From Vreelandella arcis (GTDB taxonomy: Bacteria; Pseudomonadota; Gammaproteobacteria; Pseudomonadales; Halomonadaceae): DNA of 64,000 nt. The position numbers and the translations under genes were made by a program. Below are positions 52,735-60,933 of the stretch, piece by piece. Under the pieces are notes generated by a model. It had not been told where the DNA came from and made no database searches. It saw only the letters and a list, made by a program, of their open reading frames with translations. Numbering within the stretch: the first letter of the stretch is position 1; each line of letters opens with the position of its first letter. The stretch lies in the NCBI RefSeq assembly GCF_900103865.1, contig NZ_FNII01000008.1:166036-230035 (forward strand), given 5' to 3'.

Positions 52735-52752
52735 TGGGAACGGTTCCATTTG
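52735..52752. promoter_or_regulatory. operator-like site 1 upstream of the ptxS-like gene
   Basis: TGGGAACGGTTCCATTTG; its core GGAACGGTTCC is a perfect 11-base palindrome, typical of LacI-family operators. It is 17/18 identical to the reverse complement of 53834-53851. Ends ten bases before the regulator's ATG. Confidence 0.65.
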
Positions 52753-52762
52753 TAGAGATAAA

Positions 52763-53788
52763 ATGCCAACAACCACTCAACAACGCACAACGATCCTCGA
52801 GGTCGCACGCGAGGCCAGGGCTTCCAAGACCAGCGTTTCCCGCTACTTCAGTGAAGAGCGCGAGCGGCTCTCTCCGGACATGCAGACGCGCATTGCCGCC
52901 GCTGCCCAGCGCCTGGGCTACCGCCCCAATCGGATGGCCAGCGGCCTTAAGGGGGGGCGCTCGAGGCTGATTGGGATGCTGGTGGCGGACATCCGCAATC
53001 CCTTCTCTGTGGCGGTGATGCACGGTGTAGAACAGGCCTGCCGCGAGCGCGGCCTGTCACTGATGGTGTGCAACACCGACAATGACCCGGCCCAGGAACG
53101 TGAGCACCTCGCCCTACTCGCCTCGTATCGTGTCGAGGGCCTGGTCATCAACGCCGTCGGCAGCCCGGATCGGGAACTGCAGGCGCTGGTCGAACAGGGC
53201 ACCCCCCTGGTACTCCTCGAGCGAGAGCTGGGCGAGGTAGAGGCTGAAGTGGTGGGACTCGACAACGTACGAGCGCTCGACATGGCTCTGAACCACCTCC
53301 AGGCCCAGGGTTATGGCGAACTGCTTTACCTTAGCGAACCCCCGGAGCAGGCCAGTCCACGCCAGACACGCCTGACACGCTTCCATCAGGGGATCGCGGC
53401 GCGTGGCCTGGCCGGTGAGGTGCATTGCCGGCCCCTCGGCGATACCGAGGCTCTGCACCATGCCATTGGCGATTTCGTGGCACGCCCCAGCACGGTGCCC
53501 CGGGCGGTACTGTGCGCCAACGGCAATGCCACCCTGGCCGCCACCCGAGCCCTCCGGGCCCTCGGCGCGCGCCTCGGCGAGGTCGGACTGTTGGGCATCG
53601 ACGAGCTCGACTGGTGCGAGCTGGTCGGCCCCGGCATCACCACGCTGGCCCAGCCCACCGAGGCAATCGGTCGTGCTGCCGTTGAGTGCCTAATGCGCCG
53701 CCGTGAGGGAGGTGGTGAGCGCATTGCCCCAGCGCGCCGAGTGCATTTCCAAGCCAGCCTGATCCCACGCGGCTCTACCCGCCGCTAA
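52763..53788 (+). CDS. LacI-family regulator, PtxS/KguR-like
   Basis: N-terminal HTH (about 8-58, TILEVAREARASKTSVSRYF ... LGYRPNRMASGLK) and a periplasmic-binding-like effector domain starting at IGMLVADIRNPFSVAVMHG. It resembles PtxS, the 2-ketogluconate-responsive repressor of Pseudomonas kgu operons, in sequence pattern and in position ahead of kguE. 341 residues. The palindrome just upstream and its copy at the start of kguE point to autoregulation plus control of kguEKD. Effector identity is inferred. Confidence 0.8.
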   Translation: MPTTTQQRTTILEVAREARASKTSVSRYFSEERERLSPDMQTRIAAAAQRLGYRPNRMASGLKGGRSRLIGMLVADIRNPFSVAVMHGVEQACRERGLSLMVCNTDNDPAQEREHLALLASYRVEGLVINAVGSPDRELQALVEQGTPLVLLERELGEVEAEVVGLDNVRALDMALNHLQAQGYGELLYLSEPPEQASPRQTRLTRFHQGIAARGLAGEVHCRPLGDTEALHHAIGDFVARPSTVPRAVLCANGNATLAATRALRALGARLGEVGLLGIDELDWCELVGPGITTLAQPTEAIGRAAVECLMRRREGGGERIAPARRVHFQASLIPRGSTRR

Positions 53789-53809
53789 TCCACCTATTCG
53801 AGAATCCCT

Positions 53810-54622
53810 ATGCCCAGCCTAACCTCCAACACTCAAATGGTACCGTTCCCACCATTACTGCCCGGCGCGTCGGAGCCCCCCGCCGTCCTGATCGCCACCT
53901 CCGCCTATGGCCACGAGGCTATCGCCACCCACGGCCATAGCGAGGTGCTATCGTGGCTCGCCGCGGCCGGGGCCGACGGTGTGGAGATCCGCCGTGAACT
54001 GCTGCCAGCTGGCTTCGCGGATTTTACCGACCTTGGCCGAGCCTGCGCCGATATGGGCCTGGCGGTCGTTTATTCCGCCCCCGAAAGACTTTGGGAAGCC
54101 GACCGCTTCGCCGCGAACCTGGACGAGCAACTTGGCGAGGCTGTTGCCCTGGGCGCAGTCGCGCTCAAAGTCCCCATGGGACATTACACCGGTGGGGCTC
54201 AGGTCGACTGGGCGGCGCTGCGCGAACGCCTCGCCGCCGGCCCGCCGCTACTGGTAGAAAACGATCAGACCCACGAAAGCGGCACCCTGGAGCCCCTCGC
54301 CACCTGCTTGGAAGACGCCGCGGCAGCGGACTGCCCGCTAGGCATGACGTTTGACATTGGCAACTGGCACTGGACCGGCACCGATCCCCTAGACGCGGCA
54401 CGGCGCCTGGGGCCCTTCGTACGCTATCTTCACTGCAAGGGGGTCGTGCGCGATGATGGGCGCCTCGAGGCCGGCGTGCCCGGCGACGGTGAGCTTTCCG
54501 ACTGGCGTACACTGCTGACGCACTTACCCGCCCAACTGCCGCGCACCGCCGAATACCCCTTACAGGGCCAGGATCTGACCGCCCTCACGGCGGCACAAGT
54601 GGCGCGGCTGCGCCGCCTCTGA
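53810..54622 (+). CDS. kguE: KguE-like sugar-phosphate isomerase/epimerase (TIM barrel)
   Basis: 270-residue AP-endonuclease-2-type TIM barrel. Visible elements are VLIATSAYGHEAI, GADGVEIRRELL (about 54-65), LLVENDQTHESG (metal Glu) and GMTFDIGNWHW (metal Asp). In Pseudomonas kguE is the first gene of the kgu operon and its exact step is uncertain. GAGAAT precedes the ATG at 53810; an alternative ATG at 53837 lies inside operator site 2. Next gene is kguK after 42 bases. Confidence 0.78.
   Translation: MPSLTSNTQMVPFPPLLPGASEPPAVLIATSAYGHEAIATHGHSEVLSWLAAAGADGVEIRRELLPAGFADFTDLGRACADMGLAVVYSAPERLWEADRFAANLDEQLGEAVALGAVALKVPMGHYTGGAQVDWAALRERLAAGPPLLVENDQTHESGTLEPLATCLEDAAAADCPLGMTFDIGNWHWTGTDPLDAARRLGPFVRYLHCKGVVRDDGRLEAGVPGDGELSDWRTLLTHLPAQLPRTAEYPLQGQDLTALTAAQVARLRRL
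53834..53851. promoter_or_regulatory. operator-like site 2 at the start of kguE
   Basis: Reverse complement reads TGGGAACGGTACCATTTG, differing from site 1 in one base. It lies inside the first codons of kguE, 1.1 kb from site 1 and in opposite orientation. Confidence 0.6.
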
Positions 54623-54630
54623 TAACCCAT

Positions 54631-54655
54631 CCATGACATAGCACCCATGACATAG
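54631..54655 (+). repeat. short direct repeat between kguE and kguK
   Basis: CCATGACATAG occurs twice (54631-54641 and 54645-54655), the second copy running into the ribosome site AGGAG of kguK. Looks like a small slippage duplication. Confidence 0.6.
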
Positions 54656-54664
54656 GAGACTGCC

Positions 54665-55639
54665 ATGACCCCACCTTCCGCACCTCCCGAGATCCTCGCC
54701 TTCGGCGAGGCCATGACGATGTTCGTCGCCGAGGATCCCGGCGAGCTGGCAGGTGTCGAGCATTTCCAGCGCCGCATCGCAGGCGCCGACACCAACGTGG
54801 CCATCGGCTTGGCCCGCCTGGGTTTCCATGTCGGCTGGCTAAGCCGGGTAGGCAACGATAGCTTCGGCAGCTTCATTCGCCGCGCCCTGGAAGCCGAGGG
54901 GCTGGACTGCCGACACCTGCGCACTGACCCCAAGCACCCCACTGGCCTGGTGTTCAAGGAACTTGCCCAGGATGGTGCCGATCCCCACGTGGAATACGTC
55001 CGTCGTGGCAGTGCCGCTAGCCATTTGGCGCCGACGGACGCCGACGGCGTCGACTTCTCGGCGCTGCGCCACCTGCACGCTACCGGCATCCCCCCAGCGC
55101 TCTCATCGAGCGCCCGCGAGCTTGCCGAGACCATGTTTGAGCGGGCCCGAAACGCTGGCGCCAGCCTCTCCTTCGACCCCAACCTGCGCCCCAGCCTATG
55201 GAACAGCGAGGCCGAGATGCGCGACACCCTCAACGCCCTGGCCGCGCGCGCCGACTGGGTACTGCCCGGCCTGGCCGAGGGCCGCCTGCTAACCGGCCGC
55301 GACAGCCCCGAGGCGATCGCCGATTTCTACCTGGAGCGCGGCGCCCAGGCGGTCATCATCAAGCTCGGCCCCCAGGGCAGTTACTATCGCGGTAACCTGG
55401 GAGGCAAGCAGGCCGACTTTACCGTTCCCGGCGTACCGGTGGCCGAGGTTGTCGACACCGTGGGCGCCGGTGACGGCTTTGCAGTAGGCGTGATCAGCGC
55501 TCTGCTCGACGGCCTCTCGACTCGGGAAGCACTGCAGCGCGGCAATCTGGTCGGCGCCCTAGCAGTGCAGGTACGCGGCGACATGGAAGGCCTACCCGAT
55601 CGCACCCAACTCGAAACACTGGCATCTACACCTCAATAA
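54665..55639 (+). CDS. kguK: 2-ketogluconate kinase (PfkB family)
   Basis: Phosphorylates 2-ketogluconate to 2-keto-6-phosphogluconate. Ribokinase-like fold: ILAFGEAMTMFVAEDPG near the start is close to KguK/KdgK, GADTNVAIGLARLG is the first PfkB signature region, and DTVGAGDGFAVG (catalytic Asp near 269) is the second. 324 residues. AGGAG upstream. A KDG kinase is the alternative, but the neighbours kguE and kguD favour 2-ketogluconate. Confidence 0.84.
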   Translation: MTPPSAPPEILAFGEAMTMFVAEDPGELAGVEHFQRRIAGADTNVAIGLARLGFHVGWLSRVGNDSFGSFIRRALEAEGLDCRHLRTDPKHPTGLVFKELAQDGADPHVEYVRRGSAASHLAPTDADGVDFSALRHLHATGIPPALSSSARELAETMFERARNAGASLSFDPNLRPSLWNSEAEMRDTLNALAARADWVLPGLAEGRLLTGRDSPEAIADFYLERGAQAVIIKLGPQGSYYRGNLGGKQADFTVPGVPVAEVVDTVGAGDGFAVGVISALLDGLSTREALQRGNLVGALAVQVRGDMEGLPDRTQLETLASTPQ

Positions 55640-55649
55640 GGAGACCTAC

Positions 55650-56639
55650 ATGAAGAAGCGCATCCTAGCCTACGGCCGCCTGAGCGAAGCCCAACTGGCC
55701 CAGCTGTCCCGCGAGTTCGAGGTTCAGCAGTTTCACGGCCTCGCCTCGGCAGATGATCCCGAGTTCCGTGCCGCGCTGCCCGAGGCCCATGGCCTGATTG
55801 GCTCCAGTGTAACGATCCCCGCAGAGCTGCTCGATGAGGCTCCCAACCTAGAGGCTATCGCCAGCATCTCAGTGGGCTATGACAACTACCCGGTGGACGC
55901 ACTGACAAAGCACGGCATCCTGCTGTGTAACACCCCGGACGTGCTCACCGAAACCACTGCTGACACCGGCTTCGCGCTGATCATGGCAACCGCTCGCCGG
56001 GTCGTGGAGCTGGCCGACTTCGTTAGGCGCGGCGACTGGCAGAAGAGCATTGGCCCTGAACACTTCGGCAGCGACGTGCACGGCAAGACTCTCGGCCTGG
56101 TAGGCTTCGGGCGCATCGGCGCCGCCGTGGCCCGGCGCGGCGCCCTGGGATTTGGCATGCAGGTGCGCTACGCCATGGCCTCGCCCAAGCCAGCCCTGGA
56201 AGCGGAACTGGGCGCTGAACGCCGCGAGCTTGACGAGCTGCTCGCCGAATCCGATTTCGTGTGCGTCACCGTTCCCCTCTCCGAGGCCACCCGCCATCTG
56301 ATCGGCGCTGATGAGCTCGCGCGCATGAAGTCCTCGGCGATCCTGATCAACATCGCCCGTGGCCCAGTGGTGGACGAGGCGGCGCTGATCGAGGCGCTGG
56401 AGACAGGGGGCATCCACGCCGCCGGCCTCGATGTCTACGAGCGCGAACCCCTGTCGCAGGCGTCACCGCTGCCTCACATGGCCAACGTGGTGGCCCTACC
56501 GCACATCGGCTCGGCGACCCACGAGACCCGCGACGCCATGGCCCAGCGGGCGGTGGACAACCTCATCCTGGCGCTCTCTGGTGAACACCCCATCAGCCTA
56601 GTCAACGAAAAGGCCTGGGAGTCGCGCAACGGCGCTTGA
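55650..56639 (+). CDS. kguD: 2-keto-6-phosphogluconate reductase (D-2-hydroxyacid dehydrogenase family)
   Basis: Reduces 2-keto-6-phosphogluconate to 6-phosphogluconate. NAD(P)-binding GLVGFGRIGAAVAR (about 148-161); catalytic Arg in NIARGPVVDE (about 236), Glu in DVYEREP (about 265) and His in PHIGSATHETR (about 285). SVGYDNYPVDALTKHGI is typical of the GhrB/KguD branch. 329 residues. Starts ten bases after kguK with AAGGAG. A glyoxylate/hydroxypyruvate reductase is possible from sequence alone; the operon supports KguD. Confidence 0.84.
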   Translation: MKKRILAYGRLSEAQLAQLSREFEVQQFHGLASADDPEFRAALPEAHGLIGSSVTIPAELLDEAPNLEAIASISVGYDNYPVDALTKHGILLCNTPDVLTETTADTGFALIMATARRVVELADFVRRGDWQKSIGPEHFGSDVHGKTLGLVGFGRIGAAVARRGALGFGMQVRYAMASPKPALEAELGAERRELDELLAESDFVCVTVPLSEATRHLIGADELARMKSSAILINIARGPVVDEAALIEALETGGIHAAGLDVYEREPLSQASPLPHMANVVALPHIGSATHETRDAMAQRAVDNLILALSGEHPISLVNEKAWESRNGA

Positions 56640-56692
56640 TCGGGCGGCCTTAGACTAAAGACGATTGGTAGGAACCCATCGTATCAGCTAAG

Positions 56693-56710
56693 TTTTAGAT
56701 CAATCTAAAA
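56693..56710. promoter_or_regulatory. palindrome upstream of the second lacI gene
   Basis: TTTTAGAT-CA-ATCTAAAA, perfect 8-base arms, ending 19 bases before the ATG. Distinct from the sites of the first regulator. A weaker 8-base inverted repeat with one mismatch lies at 56661-56682. Confidence 0.55.
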
Positions 56711-56729
56711 ACAACCATACGGAGACACC

Positions 56730-57821
56730 ATGCGCCAGGATGCCTCGCCCCGACAGGATCAGCGCGATAGCGCCAGCGTGACCCTGCAGGACATCGCCGC
56801 CCACGCCGGGGTGTCCCGCTCGACGGTATCACTGGTGCTGCGCGAGAGCCCGCTGGTCGCCGAGCGAACTCGGCTAAAGGTTCAGCGTTCGATCAAGGCA
56901 TTGGGCTACGTCTATAACCGCGGCGCGGCGGCCTTGCGCGGCAGCCGTACCTCGACCCTGGGGGTAGTGGTTTACGACATCGCCAACCCCTTCTTCGGCG
57001 CCATGGTGGCCGGTATCGATGCCGCCCTGAACCGCGAGGGCTACGTCTCCTTCCTGGCCAACAGCGAGGACTCGCCAGCGCGCCAGCAACGCTTTTTGGA
57101 GCGCATGCGCGAACACCAGGTCGACGGCATCCTGCTGTGCCCTGCTGAGGGTACCGACCCGGCACTGATCGACACCCTCGACGACTGGGGCATGGCCTGC
57201 GTGCAGGTGCTGCGCCACGTAGGCGAGCCGCCCTTCGACTATGCCGGCGCCAATTTCCACCAAGGGGTCTGCCAGGCAATGAACCACCTGGTGGCCCTAG
57301 GGCACCGTCGTATCGCCTTCCTTGGCGGCCACAGCGAGCACTCGGCAACCCGCGAGCGTTGGCAGGGCTATCGGGAATCGCTGGAACACCACCAGCTCGC
57401 TTACCAGCGCCTGTTGCGTTCCACCGTGACCCGCCGCGATGGCGTCGACATGATTGAGAAGCTGATGGCCGAGTCACCGGCGCCCACGGCCGTGGTCTGC
57501 CACAACGACCTGGTGGCCTTTGGCGCTATGCTCGGCCTGAAGCGTCTAGGGCTAGTACCCGGCGTCGACTGCGCGGTGATCGGCACCGACGACGTCGAGG
57601 AAGCAAGCCTGGGTGACCCGGCGCTGACCAGCATCGCCACCCATCCTCATGCAATCGGCGAGGAGGCCGCGCGCTTAGCGCTGCGGCGCATCGCCAACCC
57701 GGCGGGCGCACGGGAACAAGTCGTGCTGGCGCCCCGGCTGCAGGTTCGCGACTCCTGCGGGGCCGCCAGGCCCGCGTCAGACGCAGCAGTACCCGACCCT
57801 GCAGCCGGGGAACACGCCTAG
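56730..57821 (+). CDS. second LacI-family regulator
   Basis: HTH at about 17-70 (VTLQDIAAHAGVSRSTVSLVL) with ALRGSRTSTLGVVVYDIANPFFGAMVAG leading into the effector domain. 363 residues, about 25 longer than usual because of short charged N-terminal and C-terminal tails. It sits between kguD and the TRAP genes on the same strand. It has its own palindrome upstream, so it probably controls the transporter genes and itself. Resembles GntR/GalR-type repressors of sugar acids; effector unknown. Confidence 0.85.
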   Translation: MRQDASPRQDQRDSASVTLQDIAAHAGVSRSTVSLVLRESPLVAERTRLKVQRSIKALGYVYNRGAAALRGSRTSTLGVVVYDIANPFFGAMVAGIDAALNREGYVSFLANSEDSPARQQRFLERMREHQVDGILLCPAEGTDPALIDTLDDWGMACVQVLRHVGEPPFDYAGANFHQGVCQAMNHLVALGHRRIAFLGGHSEHSATRERWQGYRESLEHHQLAYQRLLRSTVTRRDGVDMIEKLMAESPAPTAVVCHNDLVAFGAMLGLKRLGLVPGVDCAVIGTDDVEEASLGDPALTSIATHPHAIGEEAARLALRRIANPAGAREQVVLAPRLQVRDSCGAARPASDAAVPDPAAGEHA

Positions 57822-57883
57822 CGTCTTATCCCACGTCCGCCACTCACCAACGCCTAGAGCGACGACAACAACAAGGTATTATC

Positions 57884-58891
57884 ATGACTCAGAAATGGAT
57901 CGATCCAAACCGCACTACCACCCGTGGACTACTGGGCACCGCCCTACTGGCCACCGCCGCCCTCGGTTTCGCGGGCACCGCCCAAGCCTTGGACCTGCGC
58001 TTCGGCCACGGCGGCACCGAAGACACCGCTTACCAACTGGGCGCCGAGCGCTTCAAGGAGCTGCTTACCGAGGCCAGCGACGGTGAGATCGGCGTCCAGA
58101 TCATGGGCAACTCGGTGCTCGGTCACGAGACCGAAATGTTTGAACAGCAGATGGCCGGCGCCCTCGACGTGTCGATCATCAATCCTGGCCTGATCACCGA
58201 CTTTTCACCCACCGCCAACGTTTTCTCGATCCCCTTCCTGTATCGCGACGAGGAGCACTGGCGCCAAGTACTCGACGGCGAGGTGGGGCGCGCGATCGCC
58301 GACCAGATCACAGCAGAGACCGATGTGCGAGTGCTGGCTTTCTACGGTGGCGGCAAGCGTCAGGTCGTTAGCACCGAGCCGCTGGAGAGCCTTGACGATC
58401 TCGAAGGCTTAAAGATCCGCACCAACCCCACCCAACCGCTGATCACCGCCTGGGAGGCGCTGGGCGCTGATCCCACTGTTATGGAGTGGAGCGAGATATA
58501 CACCGGTCTGCAACTGGGTGCCATCGACGGTCTGCTCAATGAGGCGGAATGGATCCACCGCATGCGCTTCCACGAAGTTGCGCCGCATATCGGCCTTTCC
58601 GAGCACGACATCACGGTGCGACTGCTGACACTTTCCCAGGCGACCTGGGATCGCCTCGACGAGTCCCAGCAAGACCAGGTGATGGAGGCCGCCGCCGAGT
58701 CCGCTAGCTACGCTCGCAACGTGCAACTCGAGCAAGACGCCGAGGCGCTCGACCTGTTGGTCGAAGAGGGCGCCACCCTGCACGAGATGGATCGCGAGAC
58801 CATGATGGAGACCGTGGAGGGGCCGCTTGAGAGCGTGATCGCCGACATGGGTCTGACCGAGTATCACCAGATGATCGTCAACGCGAAATAA
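57884..58891 (+). CDS. dctP: TRAP transporter substrate-binding protein DctP
   Basis: Periplasmic receptor of a TRAP transporter. Signal peptide about 1-35, cut after AQA. Mature part starts LDLRFGHGGTEDTAYQLGAERF. The ligand-binding arginine motif LEGLKIRTNP (about 173-182) and the DctP-typical TGLQLGAIDGLLNE (about 206-219) are present. The genomic setting suggests a sugar acid such as 2-ketogluconate or gluconate as ligand. First of a P-Q-M set. Confidence 0.92.
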   Translation: MTQKWIDPNRTTTRGLLGTALLATAALGFAGTAQALDLRFGHGGTEDTAYQLGAERFKELLTEASDGEIGVQIMGNSVLGHETEMFEQQMAGALDVSIINPGLITDFSPTANVFSIPFLYRDEEHWRQVLDGEVGRAIADQITAETDVRVLAFYGGGKRQVVSTEPLESLDDLEGLKIRTNPTQPLITAWEALGADPTVMEWSEIYTGLQLGAIDGLLNEAEWIHRMRFHEVAPHIGLSEHDITVRLLTLSQATWDRLDESQQDQVMEAAAESASYARNVQLEQDAEALDLLVEEGATLHEMDRETMMETVEGPLESVIADMGLTEYHQMIVNAK

Positions 58892-58898
58892 CCCACCC

Positions 58899-58919
58899 GG
58901 CGCCGGCCTGGCCGGCGCC
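58899..58919 (+). other. GC-rich hairpin between dctP and dctQ
   Basis: Stem GGCGCCGGC / GCCGGCGCC with a three-base loop and no T-run. Likely an mRNA stability element leading to more receptor than membrane subunits, as is common downstream of binding-protein genes. Confidence 0.6.
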
Positions 58920-58941
58920 TCGCTTGCCATAGGTAATCGCC

Positions 58942-59562
58942 ATGTCCCGACTGCTCGCTGGCCTGGCACAGCTCAACCGGGTCCTGGAGCGTGTGCTCCA
59001 TTGGATTCTGCTGTCGCTGGTGCTGGGCTTCATCCTGCTGGTCATCTACCAAGTGATCAGCCGAAACCTGGCCTTCATGCCGAGCCTCTACTGGACCGAG
59101 GAGTTCAGCCGTTTCGCCTTCCAATGGATGGTCATGCTGGGCGCTGCGGTGGGGGTGCTTCATGCCGACCATTTCGTGCTCGAGGCCTTCCCCCGCGGCT
59201 CGCGGGCCGATCTCGCTACCCGGGTAATCCGCGACCTGGCTTGCCTGGCCATCGGTATCCTCTTCATCTTCCACGGCCACGAATTCGCCCTCTCAGGGCT
59301 GCGCCGTAACGCCACCGCCTCGGGGCTATCAATGATCTACGTCTATTCCACCTTCATGGTCAGCGGGGTGTTCATCTTGTTGTTCAGTGTACAGCGCCTG
59401 CTACATGCCCTGCTCCACGGCATGGACGCCATGGAAGCTTCGCTCAACACCCCGAGCGAGATCGAGACACTTGAGGTCGGTGCGCCTGGCAACAGCGTGG
59501 AAGGCCTCGAGCCACCTCCCGGAAGTAGGGAAAAATCCGACCGGGGAGGGCCCCACCTATGA
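58942..59562 (+). CDS. dctQ: TRAP transporter small membrane subunit DctQ
   Basis: 206 residues with four transmembrane helices (about 21-40, 55-75, 92-110, 130-150). YQVISRNLAFMPSLYWTEEFSRFAFQWMVMLGAA is the DctQ signature (helix 2). The C-terminus is a long soluble tail of about 40 residues rich in Glu, Pro and Ser, not usual in small DctQ proteins. Overlaps dctM by four bases. Confidence 0.92.
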   Translation: MSRLLAGLAQLNRVLERVLHWILLSLVLGFILLVIYQVISRNLAFMPSLYWTEEFSRFAFQWMVMLGAAVGVLHADHFVLEAFPRGSRADLATRVIRDLACLAIGILFIFHGHEFALSGLRRNATASGLSMIYVYSTFMVSGVFILLFSVQRLLHALLHGMDAMEASLNTPSEIETLEVGAPGNSVEGLEPPPGSREKSDRGGPHL

Positions 59563-60866
59563 TGCCCGCCGACTGGATGTTCATACTGCCCTGGCTGCTT
59601 TTCGGCCTGCTCGCCGTGTTCATTGTGGTGGGCGTGCCCATCGCCATGGCGCTTATCCTGACCTCTTTCAGCCTGATTCTGCTCGACCCGCGACTAACCT
59701 CCTGGGTGCTCTTCCAGCGCATGTACAACGGTATGGACTCCTTCGTGCTGCTGGCCGTACCACTCTTCCTGCTGGCCGGCAATCTGATGAACGCAGCACG
59801 CATCACCGATCGCTTGATCACGCTATGCATGTTGCTGGTGGGTCACTTCAAAGGTGCCCTGGCCCATGTCAACGTCATGGTCAGCATGCTGTTCGCCGGC
59901 GTTTCCGGCTCCTCGACTGCCGACAGCGCCGGCGTAGGCACGGTACTGATCCCGGCCATGAAGCGTGAAGGCTATCCGACGCACTTCGCCGTCGCCGTTA
60001 CAGCCGCCTCCTCCGTGATGGGCATCATTATCCCGCCCTCGATCAACATGATCGTGTGGGGCGCCCTAACCAACACCTCGATCGCCGGGCTTTTCCTGGG
60101 CGGCATCCTGCCCGGGATCATGATCGGCGTCGCTCAGCTGGCACTCAACCTGGGCTATGTGCGCCGCTACAACGTGCCGGTGCGACCGCGAGCTACCTTC
60201 CGCGAACTGCTGCACTCGGGCAAAGACGGCCTGATGGCGGCGGGCATTCCGGTGGTGATCATCGGCGGCATCACGCTGGGCATCGTCACCCCCACCGAAG
60301 CGGCCATGATTGCCGTACTCTACGCCCTGGCACTGGGCTTTCTCGTCTATCGCGAGCTCACGTTCCGCGATGTCCTGGATTCCTCCACGGCGACCGTTAG
60401 GCTCTGCTCGCTGTCGCTGTTCAGCCTGGTGGGAGCGGCGATCTTCGGTTACCTGATCAGTTTCTACCAGATTCCCCCCAAACTGATGGCCGGGGTGAAC
60501 ATCACCGATCCGGTGATGCTGCTGCTGGTGATGACCGCCGTGATGCTGCTCATCGGCACCTTTATGGACTCGCTGCCCGCCATGGCGATCATGGCGCCGA
60601 TCTTCATGCCGTTGGCCATGCAGGCGGGCATCCACCCGGTGCAGTTCGGGGTGATCGGCGTGATGGCGCTGGGCCTGGGACTCATCACGCCACCCTACGG
60701 GCTGTGCCTGATGATCTCAGCCAAGATCGGCGGCATCCCGCTGCTCAAGGCGCTAGGTACCACACTGCTCTACCTGGCGGTGATGCTTGCGGTGATCCTG
60801 CTGCTGATCGTCTACCCCCAGTTGATCCTGGCGATTCCTCGCGCCCTGGTGCCGGACTTCGTCTAA
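59559..60866 (+). CDS. dctM: TRAP transporter large membrane subunit DctM
   Basis: 435 residues with about twelve helices. Hallmarks are VGVPIAMALILTSF, the sodium-site loops ADSAGVGTVLIPAMKREGYPTHFAVAVTAASSVMGIIIPPSI (first repeat) and GTFMDSLPAMAIMAPIFMPL (second repeat). Sodium-driven uptake with DctP and DctQ. The ATG overlaps the dctQ stop (ATGA). A terminator hairpin follows at 60876. Confidence 0.95.
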   Translation: MMPADWMFILPWLLFGLLAVFIVVGVPIAMALILTSFSLILLDPRLTSWVLFQRMYNGMDSFVLLAVPLFLLAGNLMNAARITDRLITLCMLLVGHFKGALAHVNVMVSMLFAGVSGSSTADSAGVGTVLIPAMKREGYPTHFAVAVTAASSVMGIIIPPSINMIVWGALTNTSIAGLFLGGILPGIMIGVAQLALNLGYVRRYNVPVRPRATFRELLHSGKDGLMAAGIPVVIIGGITLGIVTPTEAAMIAVLYALALGFLVYRELTFRDVLDSSTATVRLCSLSLFSLVGAAIFGYLISFYQIPPKLMAGVNITDPVMLLLVMTAVMLLIGTFMDSLPAMAIMAPIFMPLAMQAGIHPVQFGVIGVMALGLGLITPPYGLCLMISAKIGGIPLLKALGTTLLYLAVMLAVILLLIVYPQLILAIPRALVPDFV

Positions 60867-60875
60867 CCCACCCCG

Positions 60876-60905
60876 ACGCCGGTTCCTGCTAAGATGAACC
60901 GGCGT
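60876..60905 (+). terminator. terminator between dctM and the HAD gene
   Basis: Ten-base stem ACGCCGGTTC / GAACCGGCGT, ten-base loop, followed by TTCTTTG. May partly end the TRAP transcript ahead of the phosphatase gene. Confidence 0.75.
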
Positions 60906-60933
60906 TTCTTTGTTCACCGACCGAGAGGCCCTC

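Noticed and set aside
55869..56417. 182-residue minus-strand open frame
   Set aside because: Antisense to kguD, whose catalytic residues are all intact. Low-complexity and no start signal.
60066..60635. 189-residue minus-strand open frame rich in His, Gln and Asp
   Set aside because: Antisense to dctM; composition is that expected when membrane-protein codons are read on the other strand.
60876..60905. Boundary of a mobile element between dctM and the HAD gene
   Set aside because: The inverted repeat is a short stem-loop followed by T-rich sequence, a terminator. I see no transposase, integrase or target duplication around the kgu island.
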